Source: Nageia nagi (Eukaryota; Pinophyta). Taken from it: DNA of 64,000 nt. Both the position numbers and the translations under genes were made by a program. Positions 1 to 12,025 of this stretch are shown here, in pieces. The number at the start of each line of letters is the position of its first letter. Positions within the stretch are counted from its first letter, which is position 1. The stretch is taken from the NCBI GenBank assembly GCA_050084985.1, contig JBITNC010000001.1, forward strand, positions 190,526,001-190,590,000, in the 5' to 3' direction. Under the pieces are notes generated by a model, which did not search any database, was not told the DNA's origin, and was given only the letters and a program-made list of their open reading frames with translations.

Positions 1-226
1 GCTAGTTTAGTATTAAGAGGTGTGTATAGTTTATGTATTTAGCATCTATGTTTGTTACATTTCTAAGTCTAATAAGCCAATTTAGTATCAAGGGGTGTGT
101 TTAGTTTATATGTTTAGCATATATGTTCATTACATTTTTGGGTCTAATGAGTTAGTTTAGTATCAAGAACCTATGTGTTTATTTTATGTGTTTAGCATCT
201 ATGTTAGTTACATTTATGAGTCTATT
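1..226. repeat. Tandem repeat, about 75-bp unit, three copies
   Basis: Three imperfect units begin at about 1, 76 and 151. Each has the same order of words: a TAGTTTAGTAT(T/C)AAG start, then TTTAGCAT, then GTTACATTT and GTCTA. The array may continue to the left of the window. There is no coding potential. Confidence 0.85.
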
Positions 227-417
227 TATCAAATTTAAACTAAATTTTACAAAAACATAAAAACAAAATGCTACAAATACACATGATATTTTAGTACCCA
301 AAAACAAAATTGATATTTTAGCAACAAAAAACATAAAAAAATAATGGTGATGGTTGCTCAAACTAACCTTGATAATGAGAGGTGAAAATGAAGGTAGAGG
401 GGGGTAGGAGGAGCACT

Positions 418-643
418 AAAATTAGGATCCTAAAAATGCAGGTCCAATGCTTAGAGATGGCTAGGAGGTGCAGGCCATGAAACTAAAAAATGATCTTCAT
501 GGCCTGCATCATGATATTTAACTTTTACATATTAAGATATTGATCATATTTCAAGATCCTAATATAGGTTCAAGTGATGAACCCATATCCAGATCCTAAT
601 ATCTCTTAGGATCGAGGTCTCAAAAAATTGAGATCCTAATTTT
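418..643. repeat. Inverted-repeat-bounded segment with internal hairpins (MITE-like, unclassified)
   Basis: The segment is bounded by a perfect 12-bp inverted repeat, AAAATTAGGATC at 418-429 and its complement at 632-643. Inside are a 13-bp perfect stem (469-481 pairing with 496-508, 14-nt loop), a 6-bp stem around 569-587 (GGTTCA/TGAACC) and a further small stem near 616-634. The word GATCCTAAT recurs directly and inverted through it. I see no clear target-site duplication, so a MITE is only one reading. Confidence 0.4.
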
Positions 644-841
644 TTTGACCCCAAATTTTTACTCTACACTTCCTGTTCAAGTGGACCCAACTTCTTGCTT
701 CCACCTAGGAGCAAAATACAAATTTTTAAAGGAAGAAATATTTCACACCTACAAAAGCATATTCAAGGCCAAATTTGAAGATTCAAAGCTAGATTTGCAG
801 GTACATACTTTGGAATTAAAATTTTACTCAAAAATCAAATA

Positions 842-910
842 AATTAATCTAAGGTTTAGGGATTTTTTATGGAATCAAGTTTTCTTGTCCTAAGGTTTAG
901 GGTTTTATTA
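842..910 (+). repeat. Short outlier of telomere-like words
   Basis: Two copies of AAGGTTTAGGG occur about 45 bp apart, matching the words of the large tract further right. They are probably an outlying part of the same degenerate array. Confidence 0.4.
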
Positions 911-1597
911 TGAAATGAATATTTTACTATAGAATCAATTTTTTTATTATTCATGTTTATCATGTTCCCTAGATTGGTGCTAGCGTTTAAGATTTTACTC
1001 TTGAATTTTGTAAATTTTGATGTTAGGATTAAAAATTTTCTTTAGAATTTTACATTTTTTGGTAATAGATTTTAGGATCATTTACTTTGTAATAAAAATT
1101 TTACTATGAAATCTTGCAAAATCTTAGAATAAAATTTTGAAAAAACTTAAGGTAAAATTTTGCAAAACCTTATGATAAATTTTTGAAAAACATAACTAAA
1201 TAGAAACTAAGATAAAATTTTGAAAAATACACTATAAAAAAAATAAGAAAACTTTCACTCTACCTATTCCCTCTTTCTTCATCTCTTCTTCCACACTACA
1301 TTCACGTGCATCTTCCTTATTTATAGCTAACCATTTTTAAATTTTTTATTGATTTTTTTATTTTTATTTTTTAATTTGTAATATAAATTAATTACTTCTA
1401 ATAAATAAATTAATTGATATAAAAAGGATTAATTTTAATTAATATAACATTAATATTATTTTTAATATTAAATTAATTAATTTTATTTTAATATTAAACT
1501 AATCATTTTTAATTTATTTTTTAATTATTATAAACTAATTAATTATTATAAATAAATTATTAATTATAAATTATTTAGTAATTCTTATAAACTAAAA
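911..1597. other. AT-rich stretch, no gene seen
   Basis: Extremely A/T-rich sequence with many TTAATTAA-type words and oligo-A/T runs. I see no open frame, RNA gene or transposon domain. Confidence 0.6.
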
Positions 1598-2105
1598 TTT
1601 TAGGGTGTAAGGTTTTGAGCTTAGGGGATTTAGGGATCAAGGTTTAGGGTTCTAGGGCTTTTTGGTTTAGGGATTTGGGGACTAGTGTTTAAGGTTTTAA
1701 GGTTTAGGGATTAGATTTTAGGATTTTGGGTTTAGGGATTTAGGGACTCATTTTAATTTTTTATAGTTTAGGGTTTTGAAGTTCAATTTTTAGGTTTAAG
1801 TTATAAGGGTTAGGGATAAGGGTTTAAGGTTTTAGGGTTAAGGATTAGGCATATTGAGGGATTAAGGTTTAGTGTTAAGAGATTAAGAGTTAAGGTTTAA
1901 CATTTTAAGGTTTAGGAATTTGGGTCTAGAGATTAGGGAATTAGGATTTAGGGATTAGGGATTAAGGTTTAGTGTTTTAGGATTAAGGTTTAGGGTTTTA
2001 GGGTTTTAGGTTTAAAGATTAGGGTTTATGGTTTAAGGTTTTAAGATTTAAAGATTAATGTTTTGGGATTTTATGATTTTAATATTTTAGAGTTTTAGGT
2101 TTAGG
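1598..2105 (+). repeat. Degenerate interstitial telomere-like repeat (TTTAGGG), left part
   Basis: Dense, irregularly spaced TTTAGGG, TTTTAGGG, GATTAGGG and AAGGTTTAGGG words on the + strand. TTTAGGG is the common plant telomere unit. Here it is diverged and mixed with spacer variants, as expected of an old internal telomeric array and not of a functional chromosome end. It is interrupted on the right by the solo LTR at 2106. Confidence 0.8.
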
Positions 2106-2786
2106 TGTAGACACCTAAAAATGATTTATTATTTATTTAATAAATCATTATTTTAGACTTCTTTAAACATTAAAAAAATATTACATATGTCAAGATAAAT
2201 TTGATATTACAATGTAATGTCATGTGTTATATTAAATGCAATATCATTTATCATGGTTTATATTTCAAAGCATATTGAATATTAAAAAGATTATATTATT
2301 GTTATAAGTCATATTTCACTTGTTTCCATGTCCTTGAGGTTATAAAAAGAGGAGTTAGAGTTTGAAATCCGTATCAGATCTCTTTGATAGATGGTTTTCC
2401 CATACATAATCCTTACAATATCTTTATATGTCATGTATTCATTGATTTGTTAAGCTATAAGCTTTGTTACATGTTATTATTTTCATGTATGATCTAATTC
2501 TATAGATTTTATAATGTTAATATTATGGATCTTACACACCATTAGTGTCATAGGCCCTTAGCTACAAACAAAATAAATAATGATCATTGTTTATAAGATT
2601 CATTATCTCCATCAACTTCATCTCTAATCCAATCCAATCCTTTGTGCCTTATTGCCATACCATAAGGATTACCTTATCATAATTAGGTTCACATTGTTTA
2701 TTTATTTATATATATACTTGATAAGTGTCATCTTGTATACTTATACTTTATGTTTATATTATTATTTACATATTTTTATGGCTACA
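2106..2786 (+). mobile_element. Solo LTR inserted in the telomere-like tract
   Basis: A 681-bp non-telomeric block splits the TTTAGGG tract. It begins TGTAGACACC and ends GGCTACA, so it has TG...CA ends. It is flanked by TTAGG (2101-2105) and TTAAG (2787-2791), a near-perfect 5-bp target-site duplication. A strong TATA box sits inside at 2341. No internal retrotransposon sequence follows, so a solo LTR left by LTR-LTR recombination is the simplest reading. The superfamily cannot be assigned from the LTR alone. Confidence 0.65.
2341..2350 (+). promoter_or_regulatory. TATA box of the solo LTR
   Basis: TATAAAAAGA lies near the middle of the LTR, the usual place for the U3/R core promoter. It supports the LTR call and its + orientation. 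Confidence 0.5.
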
Positions 2787-4830
2787 TTAAGGATTATACT
2801 AATTTAGAGATTAGGTTTTAGGTTTTGGTTTTAAGGATTAGGTTGATTTAGAGATTAAGGTTTAGGATTTTGGAGGTTTATGGTTTAGGGATTAGGAATT
2901 AAGATTTAACATTTTAGGATTTAGAATTTTAGATTTAGGATTAGGATTATGGTTTAGGGTTTTAAGGTTTTGGGTTTTAGATTTAGGGTTTTAAGGTTTA
3001 AGGTTTTAAGGTTTTATGATTTTAATATTTTAGAATTTAGCATTTTAGTTTTGGGATTAGGGTTTATGATTTTAGGGTTCATGGAAAATGAGTTTATTAT
3101 TTTAGGTTTTTATGGTTTTGGGTTTAGGGATTAGAATATTAGAAATTAGGTTTAGGGTTTTAGGCTTAAGGTTTAGGTATTAAGGTTTAGGATTTTAGGG
3201 ATTAAGGTTTAGAGTTTTAGGGATTAAGGGTTAGGCATTAGGGTGTAGGGTTTTAGGTTTAAGGTTTAGGATTTTAGGGATTAAGGTTTAGATTTTTAGG
3301 TATTAAGGTTAGGCATTAGGGTTTAGGGTTTTAAGGTTAAGGGTTTTGGGTTTAAGGGTTTAGGGATTAAGGTTTAAGGTTTAAGGTTTTATGATTTTAG
3401 GGTTATAAGGCTTAATATTTTTTATTTAAGGATTAGGGTTTATGATTTGTGGATTTTAAAGTTTCATGGAAAATGAGTTTAGGATGGTTATTAGGGTTTA
3501 GCATTTTAGGTTTAGGGATTATGGATTAGGATTTAAATATTAGGGCTTAAGGTTTAGGGTTTTATGATTACAATTTAGGGATTAATATTTAAGATTTTAG
3601 GAATTATGGTTTATGGTTTTAAGGTTTTGGGGTTTAAGGTTTTATGACTTTATACTTTAAGGTTTTAAGGTTTTAGGATTAGGTATTAGGGTTTATGATT
3701 TTAGGGTTTTAGAATTTCATGGAAAGTGGGTTTAAGGTTTTTATGTTTTAGGGTTTTAAGATTAAGGTTTTATGATTTTAAGGTTTAGGGTTTTAGGGTT
3801 TAGGATATATGGATTAGGATTTAGGGTTTAAGGTTTTAGGATTTTAGGTTTTACGATTTAAGGGTTTATGGATTACATATTAGGTATTATGGTATAAGGT
3901 ATAAGGTTTAAGATTTACAATTTAGGCATTAGGGTAAAGGGTTTAAGAATTAGGGTTTATAAATTAGGGTTTAGGTTATAGGGTTTATGAATTAGGATAT
4001 AGGGTATATGGTATAGGGATTAGGGTTTAAGGTTAGGATTTTAGGTATAACATTTAGGGTTTAGGGTATAGGGTTTGGAATTTAGGGATTAAAGTTTGAG
4101 GTTTAGAGATTAGGGTTTAAGATTTATGATTTCAAATTATAGATTGAGGTTTAGGGTTAAGGATATAGGGTTTAGTGTATAGTGTTCAGGGATTAACATT
4201 TAGGGTTTTGGATTTAGGTATTATACTAGTTTAGGTATTAGGGTTTAGGGTTTTATGATTTTAGAGTTTTAGGGATGATTAAATTATTAATTCTTATAAA
4301 TTAGGATTTCAAGGTATAGGGTTTAGGTTATAGGATTTTTAGGCATTAGGTTGGTTTAAGGTTTTAGATTTTTAAGGTTTAGGTTTTATTGTTAATTTTT
4401 TTAGGTTTCAAGTTTAGGGATTTAGGAATAAGCATTTAGGGTTTTGGGTTAAAGGGTTTAGAGATTAGGGTTTTGGGTTAAAGAATTTAGGGATTAGGGT
4501 TTAGCATTTTAGGGTTTTAGGTATTATTAAATTATTAATTCTTATAAATTAGGATTTTAGGATATAGGATTTATAGTATAGGATTTAGAATAATTAATTC
4601 TTATAAATTAATATAAATTATTAATTAATTCTTATAATTAGGATTTTATGGCTTAAGGATTTGGATTTAGGGATCAGGGTTTAAATTTTTAGGGTTTTAG
4701 GTTTAGGAATTAAGAATTAGGGTTTAGGGTTTTAGGATTTTAGAGTTTTGGGTTTAGGGATTAAGAATTAGATTTTATGGTTTTAAGATTTTAGGGTTTG
4801 GGATTTCAGGGATTATTAAATTATTAATTC
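2787..4830 (+). repeat. Degenerate interstitial telomere-like repeat (TTTAGGG), right part
   Basis: The tract resumes right after the solo LTR and runs about 2 kb with the same strand polarity (TTTAGGG on +). TTTAGGG, TTTTAGGG and GGTATAGGG variants are very frequent and decay to the right, where short AT-rich patches with TTAATTCTTATAAATTA words (near 4280, 4530, 4610 and 4820) interrupt it. There is no coding content. Confidence 0.8.
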
Positions 4831-5220
4831 GTATAAATTCTAAAATATTAATTCTTAATTATTATAAACTAATTAACTTTTATACATTAATGTAAATTAT
4901 TTAATTATTAATATAAAATATAAGTTAATTCTAAATTCTAAGTTATAAATTAATTAATTAAGGTTTTAAAGTTAGGATTTTATGATAGATTTGATTATGT
5001 GATACATTTTTTATTTTATTATACTAATAATATTAAAAAATTTATCACTTTTATTTAGAGATTATCATGACTGGAGATAAAAAGAGAAAAAATAGGAGCA
5101 CATGAACTTCCAAGTTAGTGGACTAGAACAAAATGGTAAGTATCAATATTTATTACTGTAACTTCAATTTTTGATATTTAATACTACTCAGTTTGTAAGG
5201 ATAATAACCTTTTTTTAAAT
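4831..5220. other. AT-rich stretch, no gene seen
   Basis: A/T-rich transition between the telomere-like tract and the 274-bp duplication. A splice-donor-like GGTAAGT occurs near 5136, but no credible exon surrounds it. Confidence 0.5.
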
Positions 5221-5768
5221 TATAAACAAAGGTAATCAAAAAATTATTGAAATTGACCAAAAATATTTCGAGCAGTAGATAAATAGAGAGAGAGAGTTGG
5301 ACATTAGGCCTTATTCTCATCCTATATATGCTAACACATTATCACCTCCAAAAAACCCCATACAATAACATATTCTAATTTATTAATTTTTTAAAAATGA
5401 TTGAAATAATATTTTTCAATTTTTTATTAAATATTTTTAAATTTGGTAAAGATGATGTAAGTATTGAAAGTGTGGAGTTAACCAATCAGTAGCCTATAAA
5501 CAAAGGTAATAAAAAAATTGTTGAAATTAACCAAAAACAATTTGAGCAGTAAAGAAATAGAGAGAGAGTTGGGCATCAGGCCTTCTTCTCATCTTATACA
5601 TGCCAACACATTATCACCTCCAAAAATACCATACAATAAAATATTCTAATTTATTAATTTTTTAAAATGATTAAAATAATATTTTTTACTTTTTTATTAA
5701 ATATTTTTAAATTTGGTAAAGGTTATGTAAGTATTGAAAGTGTAGATTCAATCAATTAGTATCCTATA
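5221..5768. repeat. Tandem duplication, about 274-bp unit, two copies
   Basis: Copy 1 starts at 5221 and copy 2 at 5495. Both begin TATAAACAAAGGTAAT and share, in order, a GAGAGAGAGTTGG block, TATCACCTCCAAAAA, and an AT-rich end TTTGGTAAAG...TATTGAAAGTGT. The copies differ by scattered substitutions and short indels, so the duplication is not recent. I recognise no coding domain. Confidence 0.85.
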
Positions 5769-8219
5769 TTTACAATATGTAAGGGTGAGAAAGGCATTGA
5801 AATTAAAGTGAAAATAGATGGTACAATAATTGATGATGAGGCTAGTAAAAGTTGATGTTTGAAAAATATATATTTATATATTGATTTGCAATGGCTTAAT
5901 TTATTAATATTTTCAAATATTATTCAAGCTCTTTTTTCTTACAACTCCCTCAAGTACTTGTCATTGGTCGAGTTTGAGAATACATTGAACATTGAATGGA
6001 AGAAATAAAATGAGGTGGGTATGTATATTTTATTAATAGTATTTTTTAAGTTCATTTTTTTTAATTTTGAAAAAATATATTTTTAACAAATTTTAAAAAC
6101 TTTTTTCTAAAAAATTTAAAACTATTTTTTTACAGTTTCATATCTTGCATGAAAGTAAATAATAATAGCTAGCCTTAAAAAAGATTATAGTAAGGGGTGT
6201 AGTGTATAAAAAGCACCCAAGAAGGTTGGAAATAATTTGAATTAGAGGCAATATAGAATAAGAATAATAATAAAAGAGCTTCCATAAATAAAATATATGA
6301 TTAATATTAGGCCTTCCACCTATGATGAAAAAGTATGGAAGGTATTGGTGAAGAAAGTTAATTAAGAGGAAGGGTGTCATGCATCCATAATCAAACTCTC
6401 ATAGAAGGAAAATGCTACAAATGCACTTTTAAGACTCGAGTACCATCGAGGTCCTAACAAGATTCAATTTGAATTAAGCTATGTGATGATAAGTTTTGAA
6501 TAGCGATATGCTTTATTTGTATTGGTTTGATGCTGGCTTTGAGATGTTTTAACACAAGTCATAGGTTAAACTAAGATGAAAAGTGTGGAAAAGACCCAAG
6601 GAACCAAGGGTGAATTGGTGATAGGAACAGAAGGATAAGAGTGAGGAAATGATTGGAATTGGTTTGTTGAAAAACCCTAATGACCATTATAGATCCTATA
6701 GTTACATGGTAGAATAATTAGTCATGAATGTTGATTTTCGTGATGAATGTGTGTTTGTGGATATGTGTGGGTTAACAATTTATGCTACAAATTGAGGTGA
6801 CCCTCATAGGTAAGACATGTGATTGATTTACTATTTTGGATTTTTGCAATTTTAATTTGAAAAGGGAAGAAAAAGAATATCCCCTTCTTTTGAATTCAAA
6901 TTTTTACTTATAGTTTTAGTAAAATAGGGTGAAATGTAAAAAGTGGTAGGACTAATTTCATTTTGTGATGTTACAAGATATTTAATGGTTTATAAAAATA
7001 ATTTTGTTATGACCCTACTTATTTTGTTTTCTTATGTTAGGTATGGGTAATAGTTGGCATTAATTTGTTAGTTAATAAAAAAGGTTCCAAGGTATTAAAT
7101 ATCACTACAATCATCAACAACTTTAATAAAACCTACCACAAAAATTATTATAGGAATGAAGAGACATTCATTTGGAAATATTTGCACCTCCTTTGCTACA
7201 AATAAAGGGGTGGAATATTAGGAAAAAAACCTATCTACTATCTCATTATTGTTATTCTCAAAGCTTTGGGTGTAGAGTTACATGAAGAAGAGAAATCTCT
7301 CCCTCTCTAAGTCTAGGTGCATTCTTTTACATTTTAGATAATAAAGCTAAAATGCCTAGTTAAAGGAGTCTTGCTTGATGTTAATTAATAAGTTGTGTAG
7401 AAGGGTTATTTAATAAAGGCTCATATAATTAATTGGTGATAGAGGTCTTCTACCATTTTATGGAACATATTAATTATTATTTTTAACATATTGCATGTGA
7501 AGGTTGGTACCTTGTCTTTTCTTTTTAAATGTAAAGGAGTGTAGTTATTATTTTACTTTTTTTTTTAGATAATGGTTAGTTAACATAAAGATCCTTTGAT
7601 TCCTTTTGGTATTCTATGAGAAAAAGGTTGTATATGAAAGGTTTATGAACATATTTGTTGAAGAGTCTTGTCATTATTTTTATTTTTTAGTTACACATAA
7701 AGTTGTGTACTCTTGTATTGGAAAGAAAGGATATATCATTAAATTTTTTTTTAAACCTATTAGACTTACATACAACATTTGAATATTGGTTTTTATTGGT
7801 CAATTAGATAAGTCTCTATGCATCACATGCCATGCTTGCTTATGAGAATATATTTTATAATATTTTGAGTTTTGCTCTTGCCTTATGCCACTCTTGTATG
7901 CCTTTCAACGATATTTCATTACCAATTGAAAAACTTTGGGATGGCATAACTAGAAGGAGTTGAGAGTATAATGATATTTCATCCTCATGTTGGGTGTTTA
8001 TGCCTATCTCATTGTCTAAACAAATGTTCAATTGATAGGGAATACCGGTATAAGTTTGGCTTTTATCTTAATATTTTTTATTAAGTAAATAACTACATAA
8101 CCTTTTTAGTTAATTTGTTTATGTAACTCCTATGATTGAACCTCATGTATCTTCCATTAGGGACCATTCTAGAATTACACTAATAAAGTTTTCAAAGTTT
8201 GGATTTGATTTTTAACATT
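5769..8219. other. AT-rich intergenic DNA, no recognisable gene
   Basis: No frame of meaningful length and no transposon domain. A TTTTTTTACAG acceptor-like site (near 6127) precedes a short purine-rich, exon-like stretch to about 6400, but its longest frames are interrupted. It may be very old transposon or gene debris. Confidence 0.4.
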
Positions 8220-8580
8220 ACACCCCATTTTCAAATACTCTTAGATGGATCTCCATACCTTCATCTAGAGCTCACATGGTTTCACATATAGGAGGATTGA
8301 TAGAAAAGGTTGCAGAGTTTGTATTTATGTCCCCTATCATATAATACAATTTGTGTGTATCCTATCAATCATTACAATCCATAAAAATTACTTGAAACAC
8401 ACTATCATCAAATAATTCTTGAACTTATGTATTCTTTGAATACAAGCACTCACAATTATATTATTCAATGAGAAACCATTTCAACAACTCTTTGATGGGT
8501 CTCCATTCCTCCCTCTTGAGCTCACATAGTGGTATATGCTGGGAAAATGTTAATAAAGGTTTTAGAGTTTGTCTTTACAT
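8220..8580. repeat. Imperfect direct duplication, about 100 bp, about 255 bp apart
   Basis: Blocks at about 8233-8333 and 8487-8573 share ACTCTTAGATGGATCTCCAT versus ACTCTTTGATGGGTCTCCAT, then GAGCTCACAT, and then a GGTT-CAGAGTTTGT versus GGTTTTAGAGTTTGT block. The copies are diverged. Function unknown. Confidence 0.55.
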
Positions 8581-10029
8581 CCAATAACTACTTCAAAAAT
8601 TCCATTACAAATTTGAAACCATTCAAATAAATATCACCTCATATCTATGAATTTATCTAGAATAGTATATTATACTTGTTATAATGTACTTATAAATCAA
8701 TTTTTGTATATTGTATAATACAATTGACATATCCTATTTCATAAATAATTATTATATATTAAATGATTAGGATTTATAGCTGCATATTCCTTTGAATGGG
8801 TTTATATCCTATAGATATTTACCTTAGTCTCATAGTTGCATATGTACATAACCATCCCACTACTATGATTTGCTTAATAAAAGATTAGTTGATTTTGGAG
8901 ATACCATATTGAATCCTACATGGTATGGTGTTCATATAAAATATATTGATATTTAATTTCTTTAATGTGTGTTATATATATATATAATATATATATATAT
9001 ATAATATGTATGTATTATGTATATGCATAGTCTATAACACAACAAAATATTATTGTATGACAAGATTAATATTTGATAAGTGCATGGTGCACTCTATTTT
9101 GAATAAAATTGTGTTTCTTTAATAAGTGGTGAAATTGTTGTTCTGATTGTGTAATATTTCATTTAATGTATAAAACATTTTTAAAGCATTTCTAGAATGA
9201 ATTCAAATTCAATAATATTTAAGAATGATTCACAAATGCTATAATGTGATCAAGGAAGGGAGGACCTACAAACTTCCTGAGACCCATAGAAATATTTTAA
9301 TAAGTTAGATAAATTAAATATGCATCATGTTCACAAGTGAAAAGAGGGTGTTCTTGATCATCAAATCTCATCCTTCTTCCTAGTATTCGATCCAATCTTC
9401 CTTGAACCTTGGCAAGAAGCTCGACAAATTATGATAAAGATTCAATGTGTACAAGGATGTATTAAAGACTCTAGTACAAGTTTAAAAAATTTGTAATGTA
9501 TTTATTAATATCATTTTGTAAGGGAATCCCTTATTAATAATAAGGATGGTCCTAAAGCCTTGTAAATGATATTCATGTATGTATGCAAGTTTGGTGAAAA
9601 TGTCATGAAACCCTTTAGGGCTTAATAGATCCTATATTATCTACTTATTCAAATATTATCAATGTTAGAGTAAAAATGATTATTTATATGAAGTAATAAA
9701 AGAACATTGTGAAGGATTCCTATGGTTGTTACTACTTTCATTTACTTATAAAATAATATTTAATGCATGGATCAATGTTAGTACCCTTACAATGCAAGAA
9801 AATATCGAATAACTTTATAGTCTTAGTCTTTATTTGTGGTTAAGATTAGATCCTAGTAAAACTATAAAAAAAGGATTAAAGTTAAATCAAATTACTATAT
9901 TAATCCTAACTCCTTGTAGATGGAATAAGAATTTAGTAAAAGTGAAACCCTAACAAGGTAACTCAATTAAAGACATAATCCAACGCAAGAAGGTAAAGAA
10001 GTGTATATGACAACTAAATCACTTTAAGG
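8581..10029. other. AT-rich DNA with a TA microsatellite, no gene seen
   Basis: Contains a TA-rich microsatellite at about 8968-9008, broken by AATA interruptions. Otherwise there are short broken frames only, with no domain recognised. Confidence 0.5.
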
Positions 10030-10030
10030 A

Positions 10031-10047
10031 TATATGTATATACATAC

Positions 10048-10130
<83 letters not shown>

Positions 10131-10160
10131 GTATGTATGTATGTATGTAGTGTATATATA
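10031..10160. repeat. Compound, near-palindromic microsatellite (CATA)n-(TA)n-(TATG)n
   Basis: A run of TACA/CATA units is followed by about 85 bp of pure TA and then a run of GTAT/TATG units. The right flank is the reverse complement of the left, so the whole block can fold into one long hairpin or cruciform. Confidence 0.9.
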
Positions 10161-10165
10161 TAATC

Positions 10166-12025
10166 CTTATTGAGAAAGTAGAGGATGATCTAAAGGTAAA
10201 TAAGGGAATCTTAGTAAATTTTGAGAATCAAATTGCGATCAATGAGATAATCTAAGTGTATATTTAATACCTTTAGTATATGTCACCTCTCAAAGAATGA
10301 TTTTAATTGGTTGTGATGATAACAGTTCAAGTGGAAGAAATTAGTAGTAAATTAATGGTCTTTTATTATGGTGATGTTGTTAGGATTCAAACATGGGTTT
10401 AATGGTAAACCCTAACAATGATCCATAAGTACCTAATTGATCTAATAATGTAATATATAGAAAACTTGATAACAATCTAGATGAAAGAGAATTAATTTGA
10501 CCAAAAAGGAAACTTTTGGATGGATTGATAATGAAAATGGCATGGAATATTCTTTAGTTAAACCTACCTCACTAAATGATATTCCAAAATAATATTCCTT
10601 GAGTATGGACCATTTTCCTCTGCACTTCCTTTATAATAGTAGTTGACTATAGTGTCATGTCAATTCATGTTACTAAATATTAGTATGAGAACTTTTATAA
10701 AGTAGCATTCATTATGCAGTACCATGCACATGGGATATTTATAGTACTTCTAGATATATTGTATGAATTCCTAAATAAGTTGTTTTGAGGCTTAATACAT
10801 ATGATATGGTATTATTAGGTCATGGGTGGTTGTTATTTTATATCCTTGCTTAAAAAATATTTAGACTATACAAACCACTTGAGGCTATTGTTTTGATATC
10901 CATGTACCCCTAAGATATAGGCATAGGGATACCAAATTCCATGGTGAATAGAGCCAATATATATGGGAAGGTTAGTATCTCATATCCTGGATAGGATGTT
11001 AGATGAGGATGGTAGTTGATAAAACTATGGTTACTAGGCAAAGGTAATTTAGTAGTCATACTACTTCCAGTTAAGCACATAGGAGTATGATGACTATTTC
11101 ATACGTGATGATATTTCTTGCTAATAAGAAATTTTTCCTAGAATAAACTATCTAATCCTATGATTTGAATGGTTATCATCGAGTGAGGATGTGTAACCTA
11201 GTGGATCTATATTCTCTTTAGTGATATTGGCCCTGAGTAGGAGACCACTACATTCTGTCTAAAATATCTGCTACATAGTTCATGAAGTAGAAATGGTGGG
11301 GTCACATTTAAGGTATCTTCTTAATGGGATGAGCATTATGGAATGAACACCAAAAGAGATTTAATCAAGGTTGGATAATCCTAACTTTATTCAATATTTC
11401 CATGTGGGTGCTAACTAGCTAGCAGCATTAACAAGCTTATATGGATAGCCTGAATCCATTCCTAGATCATTCAAGTGTTTAAAAAATAATAAAAAAATTA
11501 GGTCTAAAATTTTAGGGTTTTAAAAGTATAGAATAAGAGGATGCATTACATTCACAATCTTTGGTGCATCACATCATAGCATGGGTAACATTGTATAGGT
11601 TCTACTAGAAAATATGAGATCAAGGCCATGATTGCAAGTATATTACATGAATTAATTAATATTTTACAATAAATAGCTAAAATTTTATAATTTTTTTTAT
11701 TAATTATATATCTTTTTTTTAGTTGAATAAATATAAAAGATTTCCTATAGAAGAACAATTGAGATTCAATCTTAAACATGGTTGGATGATGCTTCAATTT
11801 GAAATGGATGACCTGGTAAGTAATTAGTAATATTTTATTTATTTTTAATTAATTAATTATATTTTATATTGATTAATAAGATTTTTACTTTCCAATTTAT
11901 TTATAAAAATTATTTAATTATTAATTATAGGGGAGTTCAGTAATTCCTCATGCTCAGGATCAAGATCAAGGTTAGGATCAAAGCACCCATGAGAGATGAC
12001 ATGTTGTGAATTCTCCCAAAAATTT
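10166..12025. other. AT-rich DNA, no recognisable gene
   Basis: Only short frames. An exon-like piece at about 11720-11815 ends at a good donor (GGTAAGTAA) and an acceptor-like TTATAG follows at about 11930, but no family is recognised in the possible translation. Treated as unclassified. Confidence 0.4.

Noticed and set aside
1598-4830. Functional telomere or chromosome end
   Set aside because: Units are heavily diverged, a solo LTR interrupts them, and tens of kilobases of ordinary DNA continue on the right; this is an internal tract.
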